Shown here: one piece after another, positions 22,090-34,390 of the stretch
Position numbering within the stretch: the stretch's first letter is position 1
How the letters are laid out: every line of letters begins with the position of its first letter
Assembly: GCF_029867415.1 (NCBI RefSeq)
Contig: NC_081185.1
Coordinates: 72,265,553-72,329,552 of the forward strand
Direction of reading: 5' to 3'
DNA length: 64,000 bases
Origin: Vicia villosa
Lineage: Eukaryota > Streptophyta > Magnoliopsida > Fabales > Fabaceae
The notes under the pieces: model-generated
Seen by the model: only the letters and a program-made list of their open reading frames with translations
What the model was told of the DNA's origin: nothing
Database searches by the model: none
Position numbers and translations under genes: made by a program

Positions 22090-23100
22090 AGATAACTGTG
22101 TCGAGGCTGTTGTAATTTCTATGTATTGACAAACTTTTCTGTTCAATGAAATGTCAATATTTTGACAAACTTAATGAAATCACATTAGTTTTGAAATTTT
22201 ACAGACCTGTCATGAAATTACAGCCAAATTGGTTGGTTAATATTGTAATGAATTTGGTATAATTGATACATTGTTGAAATACTTCATTTATACATTACCG
22301 ATATTCTACAGATACATGACTAATACATGAAATTAACTATTATGTTGATACAAAAAGTTGGCTGAAATGTTGGGTTAGAGCTTATACATTAGGTATCTTT
22401 ACACCACTGATTCAAAAAAGATGCATATTTAGGACAATAATTATATATTAATTTGGATCTTTCACATTAAAGTAATAAAACATTCTTAACTCATCAAAAC
22501 AGATACAATGTTGATACAGCTATTAAAGTAACAACATGTTAGCTTAATTTGTTCACACCACTGATACAACCATTAAAGCACCAAACTAGACACAACAAAG
22601 TTTTATAAAATGACAAAGTTCATAAAGTGCCACTGATCCACCAAATAGATACATACAATTGATACACAAAAACAACAAATACACAAAACAGATAATTAGG
22701 AGTCTTCAATTTCTGCATCATTGAGTTAGTCCCTTCTGAATGTCCTTCCAAGGTTTCATTCTCTAAGTCAATACGATAGCAACTGGGTATTAAATATTCA
22801 GTCAATTGGAACCCTACAAAATACACACAAAGTCATTATTATATTGCCTTTTTAGATACTGATGAAGATTGTGGGACATAGGAAAATGGCTCAACTCTAA
22901 AATAAGGAAAAGAGGAAGACTTGTGGGCCAAACCTGTCTATAAAACGAAACACTCAGGACCACAACTTTCAAGGACAACAACGATGTTGTGTTCTTCAAC
23001 CTACATATGCTTTGATTTTGTTAACCTCAAGCTTCGTTCTTAGCGATTTCGTTTGATAAAGCTTCGATCACAGAAACACGAGAAGCAACTCTAGGGTTTG
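22090..23100. other. Interior of the MULE without recognisable gene
   Basis: AT-rich sequence with short frames. Around 22930-23100 the composition is more gene-like, and the reverse strand contains AAACCCTAGAG, often seen in plant 5' leaders, so a second captured leader on - is possible. Confidence 0.3.
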
Positions 23101-24038
23101 TGTGTACAGGGGCCACTCCAAGGAAATGAAATATATAGTTTAATAATTTAAAGCACACATGTAATATTTTTTAATTTTAGTTTTAATTTTTTTTATCATA
23201 TGTACTGACACGTCAGCTTCCGTTACTCACAACTAACACTAGAGACCAAAAATACGGATAACAAATCTTTGGAGAATGATTATTTAACGAAATTTTTTAT
23301 ATGGACTACAAATAAAAATAACAAACTTTATAGAGACTAAAAACATATTTAACCTTTTTATATCCATACACTAAATCTCATCTTGAAACTCGTTAGAACC
23401 AATTTTTTAAAGTCGAACAATATGTTTTGATAGCTCTACAAAGAGATTTTTATTTATGTTAAAAAACATTAAAATGTAAAGTCTATTTAATTAAGAGATT
23501 AAGAGGAGTGTAATTCAAACATCTTTTATTATATTTTTAAGCTCTTACATTTGGAAAAAATATTAACGAGAGGAGAGAGGAGGCATTGTAATTCAAACTT
23601 CTCTTAAAAATGAAAAATGCAGTGCGCTTTACTTTTTTAAGAATACAAATTAATTTCAAGTTCTAAACTAACTTAAACGTAAAATTATTTATATTATTTT
23701 GGTTCCTCACAAAAACTATAAAACTTAAATTAATAATCCATAATAAAAAAACAATTTGATTTAATCCTTCACAAAATTTAACATGGTCATATTATTTCTG
23801 TTAATATTTTTTTCAAATCGATTTTTTTTTATTTATTTTTAAACTGTGATTAGACTGTCACATTGTATTTTTTTTATTTTTTAAATACTTAATTATTTTT
23901 AAATTTTAATTTCAATTTTATTTTGTAAAAATAATAAATATTTAAAAATATAAAAAAAAGCTAAAGTTTGTTCCAAAAAGAATCAAACCAATGACCTTTA
24001 ATCCACATCTTATGTCTTTACCACTAAACTAGTGTCTT

Positions 24039-24058
24039 ACCCGTGCGTTCGCACGGGT
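24039..24058 (-). other. Helitron 3'-terminal hairpin
   Basis: A 9-bp perfect stem with a two-base loop, GC-rich in an AT-rich context, lies next to the CTAG terminus. Helitron 3' ends carry such a hairpin about ten bases from the end. Confidence 0.8.
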
Positions 24059-24469
24059 ACCCGTCGTTTTCGCACATTGTGATTGAGAAAAATAAAAGAT
24101 ATTAGTAAAAGATTAAGTTTTGGATAAAATTGAAAAAGTTATAAAAATAGTAATATTTTATTTAACAAATTATAATGAAGGAAAAGTTTTAAAATCGCAA
24201 ATTCACGAATTATAATGAAGAAATATTCAATCAAATTATATAATTCAATTAGTGATAACTATTAGCCCAATCTCAAACTATCAGCTAAGGAGAATCAATT
24301 ATTTTTTGCTAGCTAAGGAGAAAATTAATTATTTTGGCTCAATTATAACTACAAACTATCAGCCCAATCTCAAACTATCAGCTCTGTCTTGTAGGCCAAT
24401 GAGAAACCACTACAAACTCAATTTATAATAATGATTCATTCAAAATGCATAATTAATAGAAAAATACTT

Positions 24470-25850
24470 TGACGAGTTACTTCATGTTCCCGTTAATATT
24501 CATTATTTTGATAAGTAACTTCGTATTCCCGTTAATATTTCAAATTTCTTCCCGTTAATTTTCAAAATTTTGATCAGTAACTTCATGTTCTTGTTAATAT
24601 TCATTATTTTGATCAGTAACTCCTTGTTCCCGTTAATATTCATTATTTTGATCAATAAGTTTGTGTTCCCGTTAATATTCCAAATTCGTTTCCGTTAATA
24701 TTCAAAAAAATTATCAGTAACTTAATGTTCCTGTTAATATTCAATATTTTGTCAATAACTCCGTGTTCCCGTCAACATTTATTATTTTGATTAGTAATTT
24801 TGTGTTCCCGTTAATATTCAAAATTTGTTCCTGTTAATTTTTAAAATTTGGATAGTAACTTAATGTTTTCGATAATATTCAAAATTTTGATCATTAACTT
24901 TGTGCTCCCATTAATATTTAATATTTTAATCAATAACTCCGTGCTCCAATATTTAATATTTTAATCAATAACTCCGTGCTCCCGTTAATATTCAATATTT
25001 TGATCAGTAACTCCGTGTTCCCACTAATATTCAATATTTTGATCAATAAACTTCATTTCCTATTAATATTCAATATTTTGACCAGTAACTTCATGTTCCG
25101 CTTAATATTTAATATTTTGATTAGTAACTTCGTGTTCTCGTTGATATTCAATATTTTGTTCAGTAATTTCATGTTCCCGTTAAAATTCAATATTTTGATC
25201 AATAACTTCAGGTTCCCATTAATATTCATTATTTTGATCACTAACTTCGTGTTTCTGTTAATGTTTCAAATTTGTTCCTGTTAATATTCAATAGTTTGAT
25301 TAATAACGTCATGTTTCCGTTATTATTCAATATTTTTAGCAGTAACTCCATGTTCCCGTTAATATTGTATACTTTGCTCTGTAATTTAATACTCACGTTA
25401 ATATTCAATATTTTGATTACTAACTTCATGTTCTCGTTAATATTCAATATTTTGATTAATAATTTCATGTTCCCGTTAATATTCAATATACTTTGATCAA
25501 TAACTTTGTTTTCCCGTTAATATTCAATAGTTTGATCAATAACTTCGTGTTCTCGTTAATATTCAATATTTTGATCAGTAACTTTATGCTCTCGTTAACA
25601 TGCCATTTTTTATCAGTAACTTCATGTTTCCGTTAATATTCAATACATTTAATATTTTGATCAATAATTTAATATTATCTTTAATATTCAATATTTTGAT
25701 TAGTAACTTCATGTACCCATTAATATTAAAAAAAATTCTATTAATATTCAATATTTTGATTAATAACTACATGTTCCCGTTAATATTCAATTTTTTTATC
25801 AGTAACTTCATGTTTCTATTAATATTCAATATTTTGATGATATTTTTGAA
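24470..25850. repeat. AT-rich minisatellite, unit about 39-40 bp, over 30 copies
   Basis: The unit is roughly AACTTCATGTTCCCGTTAAT followed by ATTCAATATTTTGATCAGT. Copies differ by many substitutions and a few indels. The hydrophobic open frames on both strands here are by-products of the repeat. Confidence 0.9.
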
Positions 25851-26144
25851 ACAAAAATAAATTAATTTTAACATTGTTTAAAAATATTTGATGATAATTA
25901 AATTTTTTTATAATAACAAAAATCTTAAATTGACAAATTATAATGAAAAAATATTTTATCAAATTATATAATACAATTAATAATAAATATTTAATATAAT
26001 TGATTAAACTCAATTTACAAATCAAATATATTAAACTCAATTTACAAATCAAATATATTATTCCATATATAAAATATTTGAATCAATAGTTAATTATTCC
26101 TATATATAAATATTTTGTTTTGGAATTATTTATAAAACTATTTA

Positions 26145-26407
26145 GGCTTAATTGCAACTTTAATCCTCCTATTTTGTCTTTTTCTTGATTTTGATCCCTC
26201 TATTTTAAAAATCACTATTTTAGTCCTTTTTTAAGTTTTCTGTGCAATTTTCGTCCCTCTATTTTGTTTTTTTCTGCAAAATTAGTCCCTATTCCTGTCT
26301 CTTTTTCATTAGAAAACTCAAAAAGGGGACCAAAATCGTGGTTTTAAAAATGGGGGACTAAAATCGAGAAAAAGACAAAATAGGGGGACCAAAGTTGCAA
26401 TTAAGCC
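26145..26407. mobile_element. Foldback MITE of Mutator type, 263 bp, with 9-bp TSD
   Basis: The arms GGCTTAATTGCAACTTTAAT... and ...GTTGCAATTAAGCC are near-perfect inverted repeats of about 70 bp. The flanks are AACTATTTA on both sides (26136-26144, 26408-26416). It is inserted in the Helitron. Confidence 0.9.
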
Positions 26408-26919
26408 AACTATTTAAATCAATTGTAAACTTATTCTCGTTATTACATTTAATTAAATATGTTAATATCAGTACCATATGTGCGTACCATATAATTACCC
26501 GTGTGTATCTGTAATATATTATTTTGTATTTGGATATAATTGACCCATTAAAGTTTTAATGGTAATATTTCAATTATATTATATTATATATAGATAAATA
26601 TATATATATATATATTGATTATTGATGAACTTGTTCAATTAAATTTTAAATTTTATAAATGACAAACAAATTGTATGATTAATAAAAAATATCATACAAT
26701 TTTGATATTATTTATTCATATATTACTTATGTTTCATTCTATTACTACTTATTCATACATTACTTATGTTTCATTCTATTACTATTTATTCATACAATAT
26801 TTATGTTTCATTCGATTACTTATGCTTATTAACACCCATAGTTATTTTTAAATATTTTTTTTAAAAAAAGTCAATAGATCTAATATATTTATTTTATTTA
26901 ATAATCTCTAAAAAATTTC

Positions 26920-26920
<1 letters not shown>

Positions 26921-26952
<32 letters not shown>
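26921..26952. repeat. (TA)n microsatellite
   Basis: A simple alternating TA run; a shorter one lies at about 26588-26614. Confidence 0.8.
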
Positions 26953-26953
<1 letters not shown>

Positions 26954-27767
26954 CTTTCATATTTTATATTTTAAATAATTTAGTAGTATTAGTAAGAAAT
27001 CTTATTAAAGTGAAAATAGAAAATAGTAGTTAGTTTTTCTATACAGAGAATGACGATGGCACATGTTGTATTTTAAATATTTTGAAAATATACTTTATTT
27101 TTATAATAATATCTATGAATTTTTTATCAAAAAACTCCATACAATATATAAAAGCAATGATATGCCTAAAACATTTTATTAAAATATGTATCTAATAATA
27201 TTTATCCTTTTGTTAAATGAGAGGTTAAAAATCTTCTAACCATATGAAATAGAGGTTAGAAATCTTCTAACCATATGAAATTTGGTTTCAAAATTATGTT
27301 GATAAATTCATTATTTTGGAAAGTTTCTATTAAATAATTTTGAAGGAAATCAAGTGAGATAAATTATATTTATTAATTTTTAATGATAATATGATTCACT
27401 CAATTTTTGGTGATACAACATCAATATAATTGGAGTACTAAATATATTTGTAACGTATTTATTTTATACCAATTAAGATATTGGTAAGTAATTGATATGA
27501 TTTTAATGTATTGATTCTATATCAATTAAATTATTCCCAACGTACTGATTTTAAGGTATGAGTCGTTAAAAAGGATTTTATATCTTACAAAGTTAGATAA
27601 TTTTAGGTAAATCATACAAAAGTACAATATTTACTCAAAATTATATTATTTTTAGGTAAATCATACAATATTGTAAAAACAATATAATTTTGTAAGATAT
27701 AAAAGTACAATATTTTCTCAAATCTAATAATTTAAATATACATATGGTAAGTACTAAAAGAATAAGA

Positions 27768-28091
27768 AATCAAAAGTTGCAATCACATGCATTAAATCAT
27801 AAATTAAAAGTTGCAATCAATCGATCAATGATTACTAAAGATAATTATGATATTTAACTTTTTTATAAGTAAATGATTTATGTCTTTTCATTCTAAACTC
27901 TTTATTTACCTAAAAAATATATACTGTTTTTTTCTTTATTCTTTGATTCTATTTTCTTATACATTTCAAAATTATGTATATGTTTTGAATTTGTAATATT
28001 TTATTATATTCTATATTTATTTATTTTTGTTCGACCTTAGAATAAATAAATATCAATAATATTTTATAAAACTAACTTTATAAATTTTATT

Positions 28092-28155
<64 letters not shown>

Positions 28156-28972
28156 ATAAATTTAATTTTTTTAATTTGACCTAACTAAAATATTCTTTAG
28201 TTATATGAATTAATATACAATATTATGTTATTTATATATTATAATATCTATAATTTTTATAGCTACTAAGATTTAATATAAATATCACTCAAAAATAAAA
28301 TCAATTAATCAATGAAATTTATTTATTAAAATTTGCAATAATATACCAATTATTTCCATATCAAGAAAATAGGTGTGCTGCTTCATTATTTCAACAAACC
28401 ATTATTTAAAATCACGTTCAAATCGACCATAATGCTTGGATTATTATGGATAAGAAGTTAAAAATTGTAATCACATTAAATCAAAAAATTAAAAATAATA
28501 AATCAAAAGTTGCAATCTGATTAAATCAAAAATTAAAGATGCAATCAAGTAAAATGATTATGATATTTAATTTTTTTATAGGTAAATGATTTATGTCTTT
28601 TCATTTCAAAACTCTTTATTTACCTAAACAAATATAATGTTTTTTTCTTTACTCTTTGATTCTATTTTCTTATAAATTTCAAAATTATGTATACATTTTT
28701 AATTTGTAATATTTTATCTTTATTTTTTGTTTTGTTCGACCTTATAATAAATAAATATCAATAATATTTTATAAAACTAACTTTGTATATATTGATAACC
28801 TTAATTTCTTAATTTGACCTAACTAAAATATTTTTTAGTTCTATGAATTAATATAAAATATTATCTTATTTACATATTATAATATCTACAATTTCTATAA
28901 TTACTAAGATTTAATATAAATATCACTCAAACATAAAATCAATCAATTAAGATTTATTTATTAATATTTGCA
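27768..28972. repeat. Direct segmental duplication inside the Helitron (27768-28339 and 28501-28972)
   Basis: Shared blocks in the same order include AAATCAAAAGTTGCAATC, GGTAAATGATTTATGTCTTT, CAAAATTATGTATA, TATCAATAATATTTTATAAA and TATCACTCAAA. The first copy has gained a (TA)n run at about 28098-28153. A third partial copy of the end occurs at about 29000-29050. Confidence 0.8.
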
Positions 28973-29059
28973 CTTAAAATATAAAAAACTAAAGTTCTTT
29001 CTATGAATTAATATAAAATATCATGTTATTTACATAGTATAATATCTACATTTTTGACA

Positions 29060-29740
29060 AAACTTGCGCAAGCATAACCCAGTAATTTCAAGCAGATTCT
29101 CCATTGTATATTGACACCAGCCAACTTGATTTCTACTTCTACAGCTCAAACTTTCGGGACAGTCAAAGAAGAATATTTATTTCAAACGAATCGTATAGAC
29201 GATGTTTTCTACTGTCTGCACCAGAAAAAAATCCAAAACACATATTAGGACAATATTTAAATTGTTACTAAAAAAATAGAAAATAGGGATTGGAAACAAC
29301 CCATGTAAAAAGCGAACCATATACTATGGAGTGACACCAATTGGTACTTCAGAATGATACATTACAAATTCAACCTGCAAATAACATGAAGCGCCAATGA
29401 GTACTTCAAAATGATACACTACAAATTCAACCTGCAAATAACATAAAAGATATTTTCTATCAAGAAAAGAAAGAAAAAAATGTTAAATTCCAGTTTGTCC
29501 ATGAATAGTCGTGGGAATGGCTGTAATTGCAAAAATAGTATAAACCAAAATTTTCCACATGAATAGTCATGGGAATGGCTGTAATGGCAAAAATAGTATA
29601 AACCAAAATTTTTCACGATTAGGTTTGATAAATATGATAGATACTGTGAAAGTATGATGGTTATATATAGTAATGATAAAAGTGTTTTGGAACGTGGAAT
29701 GGTTATATATAGTAATGATAAAAGTGTTTTGGAACGTGGA
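29060..29740 (-). other. Possible captured exon-like segment with small tandem duplications
   Basis: On - the sequence ATGTTATTTGCAGGTTGAAT looks like a splice acceptor followed by an exon start, and it occurs twice (about 29344-29390 and 29401-29447, period 57). Other direct duplications are 29501-29611 (period 58) and 29657-29740 (two perfect 42-bp copies). The less AT-rich stretch 29060-29220 could be another exon. I recognise no protein family, so capture of a host gene is only a possibility. Confidence 0.35.
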
Positions 29741-30571
29741 AGGTGGAGCGCTTGGAAGGCAGAAGGGGCTTGGAAGGCAGAAGCATTATATGAGGTCATT
29801 AGTGCTGTAAGCAGTTGTGAACGTGAATGGCCAGAGAAAGTAAATAATTTGTAACTGCGAGATCATGAGAGGTTGGAGGTTTAAAGTTCAATCCTACAAT
29901 GGGAAAGAAATGATGTGGAGTTTTGTGAGAAGAGAGGCTGATGTGGCATAGCTAAGAGATGAAGAAATGGTAGACTTTTCTTATATGATAGATTAATGTA
30001 CATTAGTGACAAATAATTTCCATGATTTATAATAATATTAAACATTTCTGAACTTAAAATAAAAAATATGAACCTAAGTCCCTTCAGGTTACAGTACTTA
30101 CTTTACAACAATACCAATAAATTTTTATTATTAATATTTCTCATGATAAATATTTAACTTAATAATTCAGAATAACCATGTACTTATTAATTTAAGAATT
30201 TAATTGATATGCACTTACAGTTGATTCTAAATTACTAAGTTAAACATTCATCATTAAAAATATTAAGAACAATTGGTATAGTTTTAAAATGGCTATCATT
30301 TTATCTTATAAATTTTGTATTTTTGTATTTTAAATTCAAAAAGCTTAATATTATTGCAAATGTTGGGAATGATTTATCAATAATGTACATTAGTTTAGTG
30401 GTTAAAGTATATGATATGCAGTCATGGTTTAAAAGTAGGAAAAAAATTGATTTAAAAAAAATATAAGAACTAATGTGACCTGATTAAATTTTATAAAAAA
30501 TTAAATTAAATTTTTTGTCAGAGATTAATTTAAATTCTATAATTATTTTAGGAATTAAAATAGGTCTTCAC

Positions 30572-30776
30572 GGGTGTAGTTACCGTGCATAGATAAAAAT
30601 ATGCACCATGCATAGATTATTATGGATCCTTGGATCAAATACTAGACATCAATTATTATTACTTAATACTCAATACTCACCACTCAATACTCAATACTCA
30701 ATACTGGATTTTCAATGACTTATGTAGGCTTATGCATAGTGCATAAGTAAATCCTTATGCATATTAGCCAAAAGCC
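30572..30776. mobile_element. Small MITE, 205 bp, with 9-bp TSD
   Basis: It lies between two copies of GGTCTTCAC (30563-30571 and 30777-30785). The ends GGGTGTAGTTACCGTGCATA and, reversed, GGCTTTTGGCTAATATGCATA are only loosely alike. The 9-bp duplication fits Mutator-type transposition. The middle has short TCAATACTCAATACT repeats. Confidence 0.7.
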
Positions 30777-30785
30777 GGTCTTCAC

Positions 30786-31110
30786 TCCATTATTAAATAA
30801 CCATATTAGATTTTGTTTAAATTAAAATGTGAGAACACTTTTTTTGGACAAAAAAAAAGTTAAAGAAATATATCCATTTAAAAAAAAAAATTGCTCTAAG
30901 TTTTGAATTAAACTAAACGTGACAGACAACACACGTTTTTCCATATTATGTGATCTGCCGACAGCCGACATTCCATTGAACTTTTTAACTTGCAATCTCC
31001 GGTGTTCAGGATTCCACTTTTGCACCGCCGTCACTCTCTCTTTCTTTTCCGCGTTACTGGCATCTCCGGTTACCGGTCGACTCCCTAAATGCTTGTTTTT
31101 GTTACGTAGT
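30786..31110. other. Unassigned, locally GC-richer stretch
   Basis: Between about 30915 and 31090 base composition rises and a 64-aa frame (30919-31113 on +) appears. It matches no family I recognise. It may be a fragment of a host gene leader or first exon. Confidence 0.3.
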
Positions 31111-31353
31111 TGATACAGTAAGTTGTTTGTGAGCTGGGAAGTGGCTAATTATGTTTAGTGAGAGTAGAGAAGATAAAAGTGTAAAAATGGTGAAGTAATA
31201 TATTGACTTGAGTGTATAAAAAGATTATAACCAGTGTTTATATATACTATGTGAGATTATTTGAGTGTGAAACAACTAAAAAAGTTACAACACTTAACAA
31301 CCTCCTAACTAATTCTAACTATCATACTATTTAATGTTGGACTTATTCACAAC

Positions 31354-31387
31354 ATGCTCCATATAATCCAATGCTCCATATAATCCA
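31354..31387. repeat. 17-bp tandem duplication next to the copia 3' LTR
   Basis: ATGCTCCATATAATCCA occurs at 31354-31370 and again at 31371-31387, directly adjoining the LTR start on -. Confidence 0.85.
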
Positions 31388-31479
31388 ACTTAAGAAACGA
31401 TAAATTATGTAAACTATTCAAATTGAATAACTCATATAACTTCTTCCTAAGTGACAAGAACCTATAAATCTTCAATTCA

Positions 31480-34390
31480 CTTTTAGTTTTCCTTGATTAA
31501 TGAATCTCAATCAAGAAATAAAATCTAGCTTCTATATGTTTGCTTCTGGTATGAAGAGCTGGATTTTTTTTTGCCATATGTTGACTTGTTATCTAATTGC
31601 AAGACAAGTGGTTTCTTGACTTGAACCTTTAATTCCTTCAACACTGATTCAATCCAAATGATTTGACATGCTGCATAAGATCCTGCAATGTATCTGCTTC
31701 ATATGAGGATAATGCATAATTGATTGTTTCCTCGAACACCATGAGACATGTGCATAAAAAACCTTCAAGAAGTGACCAGTTGTACTTCTTCTATCCGATT
31801 TGTCTGCACAACATATTCAAACTCGCACTTTGTGAAACTCAATGCCCCCAAATAAGAATCAATTTTCTTGTTCCAAGCTCTGGGTGCATGTTTAAGGCTA
31901 TAAAGAGCTTTATGCACTCTATACACCATATTTTACTTCCCTATTTTCATAAAGCCTAGCTGTTGAGTGACATAAACCTCTTCATCCACGGTCTAATTAA
32001 AAATAAAGATTTCACATCAAGGTGAAATGTTGAACAGTTCCTCTTGCAGGCTAGAGCTACTACTAACTTGATCGTTTCTAACGTAGCAACTGAAGCATAA
32101 ACTTCAGAGTAGTTAAGACTTGATCTTGGAAATAATCTCTTGCTATTATCCTAGCCTTGTGTTTAGCAACTAAGCCATCAAGATTGTACTTTAGCTTATA
32201 CACCCATTTGACCCCAATCACTTTAGTGTTGGTTGGTAATTTTACAAGTTGTTATGTAAATTTCTTTTCAATGTCTTCCAACTCTTCAATCATTGCAGAT
32301 TTTATGGCTTCTTTCTTCAAGGCTTCATTATAGTTGATGTGATGAGCATCTCCTAGTAATGCAAAGTGAATAAGGCATCTAACTTCTTCTTCTTCTTCTA
32401 GAATTAGGTACATGCTTATGGCAAACTAAACCAAACACTTTAAGATGATTCACTGATGGTTTTTTGCTACTCCACACTTCTTATGGAACGTTGATCTTCA
32501 GTCTCCTTGTTGGAAACCTATTTAACACATATGCAACAATTGTGACCGCCTTTCCCCATTATGCGTTAAACATACCCTTTTGCTTTAACATACACCTAGC
32601 CATATCTAGAATGCTTCTATTCATTCTCTCAGCTATACCATTATGTTGAGGGGTATATGGAGTTGTGACCTCATGATCAATCCTATGTTGTGCACGAAAT
32701 TATTCAAACATCTTGGAAGTGTATTCTCTTCCACCATATGTTCTGATGACCTTGATCTTCTTCTCACTTTGATTTCCCATAAGCATTTTGAATCTTTTAA
32801 AGACTTCAAGGACTTCATCTTTGTGGATTAGGTACACGCAAAGTTTCTTCCTATGCTCTACAAAAGAAACAAAGTACATATTCCCACAAATAGTGTGATC
32901 CTCAAAAGGACCACAAACATTTGAGTGAACTATTTCTAGGACACATGATGATCTTATAGGAAAATAGGACTTGAAAGCATTATTGGATTGCTTTTCCACC
33001 AAACAACCTTCCCATAGATTCTCCATCATTGAAAAATTTGGCATACCAATAACCATTTCTTGTACAAAAAGTTGATTTAATGATCTGGAGTTTAAAAGGA
33101 TAAATATATGATGCCAACACCAAGATTGTGTGTGCTCAACCACAACTTGTAGTCATTAAAATTCTGTAGAGCTTATCAAAGTCTTGAAGGTCCCATTTTT
33201 TTGACAAAGGAGACCAGAAGACTAGCTTATTTCTTAGACAAAATATTTAATGAGCCTCATTCTTCATTATTACTAAAAATCCTTTCACTATAAGTTGACT
33301 AAGACTTAATAGATTTCACTTCATGCCTAGTGCATAAAGCACATCTTCAATGATTGGTGACTTGCCATTACTTCTTGTAATGACCATGTTGCATGCTTCT
33401 TCTGCTTGTGATGATCTACTATCATAAAATATAATCGTGATTCTTCTTGACTCATCAAACTAGATAAGCCAAGCTTTGTGACCAGACATGTGATTTGAGC
33501 ATCCTGTGTCCAAGAAACAAGTCTTCAAATCAGAATACTCATATGAAACTGCAGCCATAAAGACCATAATTTCAGAGCCATCCGGATCATCTTGTGCTAT
33601 TTTTCCTTCATCACCATTTTTATCTTTAGAAACTCCTTTGCCCTTATTGTACCAACAGTCCTTGGCCATGTGACCCCATTTCTCATAATTATAATATTGT
33701 TTAGCCTTTTTATCTAATTTTTCTTTAAGATGAGAAGTCCCCACTCTTTTAGAAGATTCAGGTTTATCATCATTCTTCTACTTTTGAGAATGATTCCAAG
33801 AACCCTACATGTAATTTCTTTTATCAAATTTTATTTTGGTCTTTCTAGTTCCATCACTCTTCTTCCAAGTATGATTTTACAAATCCTGTATGGTTTCTTT
33901 ATCCCCTGTTATTTCAACAATCCCTATCTCACAGGCTTCTAATGAACCTATAAGATTTTCTAACTTCATTATGGGCAAAGCACTCGATTCTTAAATAGCC
34001 ACAATAGGTCAACGTTCTCATCACCTTCTTAATGATCATCTTTTCTATCATTGTTTCACCATAACCTTTCATTAAGTGGACAAGATTTTTCACCTTGGAC
34101 ACATATGCTACAACTTTTCTTCCATATGTAGTAGCTCATAATGCCTTTGCAAAGAATGCATCTTTACACTTTTGAATTTCTCATCTTTTTCATAGTATTT
34201 GACAAGAATATCCTAAGCCTCTTTTGCGGATTCATCATGAGTTATTCAATTAAAATTTACACCATCAGCTGATGATTGAATATAAAATGACGCATGGAAA
34301 TCTTTCTTATTGGAATCCTTTTAAAGAGTACGCTGAGCTTCATTTGCATTTGTTACAAGCTTAGAAACGTTATTGATAAACACCTCAAGA
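31480..34390 (-). pseudogene. copia gag-pol pseudogene
   Basis: The best-preserved pieces are 33744-33460, with a zinc-knuckle relic (NYEKWGHMAKDC, where both leading Cys are Tyr) and the protease motif FLDTGCSNHMSG, and 33143-32700, with the integrase core (LEIVHSNVCGPF and IRTYGGREY). The second and third show Asp-to-Asn and Asp-to-Tyr changes at catalytic positions. Reverse transcriptase and RNase H survive only in short frames. Loss of knuckle and catalytic residues plus many stops make it inactive. Confidence 0.75.

Larger units (their letters stand above)
21404..23357. mobile_element. Mutator-like element with long TIRs carrying a gene fragment
   Basis: The left arm from 21404 (GGGTCAAATATGTTT, then TAAGTTTGTTATTTTCATTT) and the reverse complement of the right arm ending at about 23357 (GGTTAAATATGTTTTTAGTC) match over about 150 bp, including GTGAGTAACAGAAG/GTGAGTAACGGAAG. 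This TIR type is common in legume Mutator-like MITEs. The interior holds a GRF zinc-finger reading frame and has no transposase, which fits a Pack-MULE. No exact 9-bp duplication was found. Confidence 0.65.
24029..29992 (-). mobile_element. Non-autonomous Helitron, 5964 bp, reverse strand
   Basis: Read on -, the element begins TCTATCATATAAG and ends CTAG, preceded by a perfect hairpin (ACCCGTGCG, TT loop, CGCACGGGT at 24039-24058 on +) six bases before the CTAG. It lies between A and T of the host, with no target duplication. Removing it joins ACATTAA to TTTAGTGG (- strand). The related arm at about 30390-30405 reads ACATTAGTTTAGTGG, one base different, so the empty site is recognisable. No Rep or helicase coding sequence was found. 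The interior holds a minisatellite, a MITE, a segmental duplication and small exon-like duplications. Confidence 0.8.
23680..30785. mobile_element. Long-TIR transposon, family member B, split by a Helitron
   Basis: The left arm (about 23680-24028) and the right part (29993 to about 30571) match the arms and interior of element A at 18707-21021: ATTTTGGTTCCTCAC, ACAAAATTTAACATGG, the CCAATGACCTTTAATCC stretch, GACAAATAATTTCCATG, and the right terminal GGTCTTCAC. The Helitron at 24029-29992 separates the two pieces. A small MITE in the right terminus duplicated its last nine bases, so the outer end is 30785. Confidence 0.65.

Noticed and set aside
24976..25860. Hydrophobic frames on both strands
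   Set aside because: They are products of the 39-40-bp minisatellite and show no family resemblance; the frames shift with unit length.
30919..31113. 64-aa + frame in a GC-richer stretch as a small gene
   Set aside because: No homology is recognised, and both sides are transposon sequence; a fragment is possible but not supportable as a gene.
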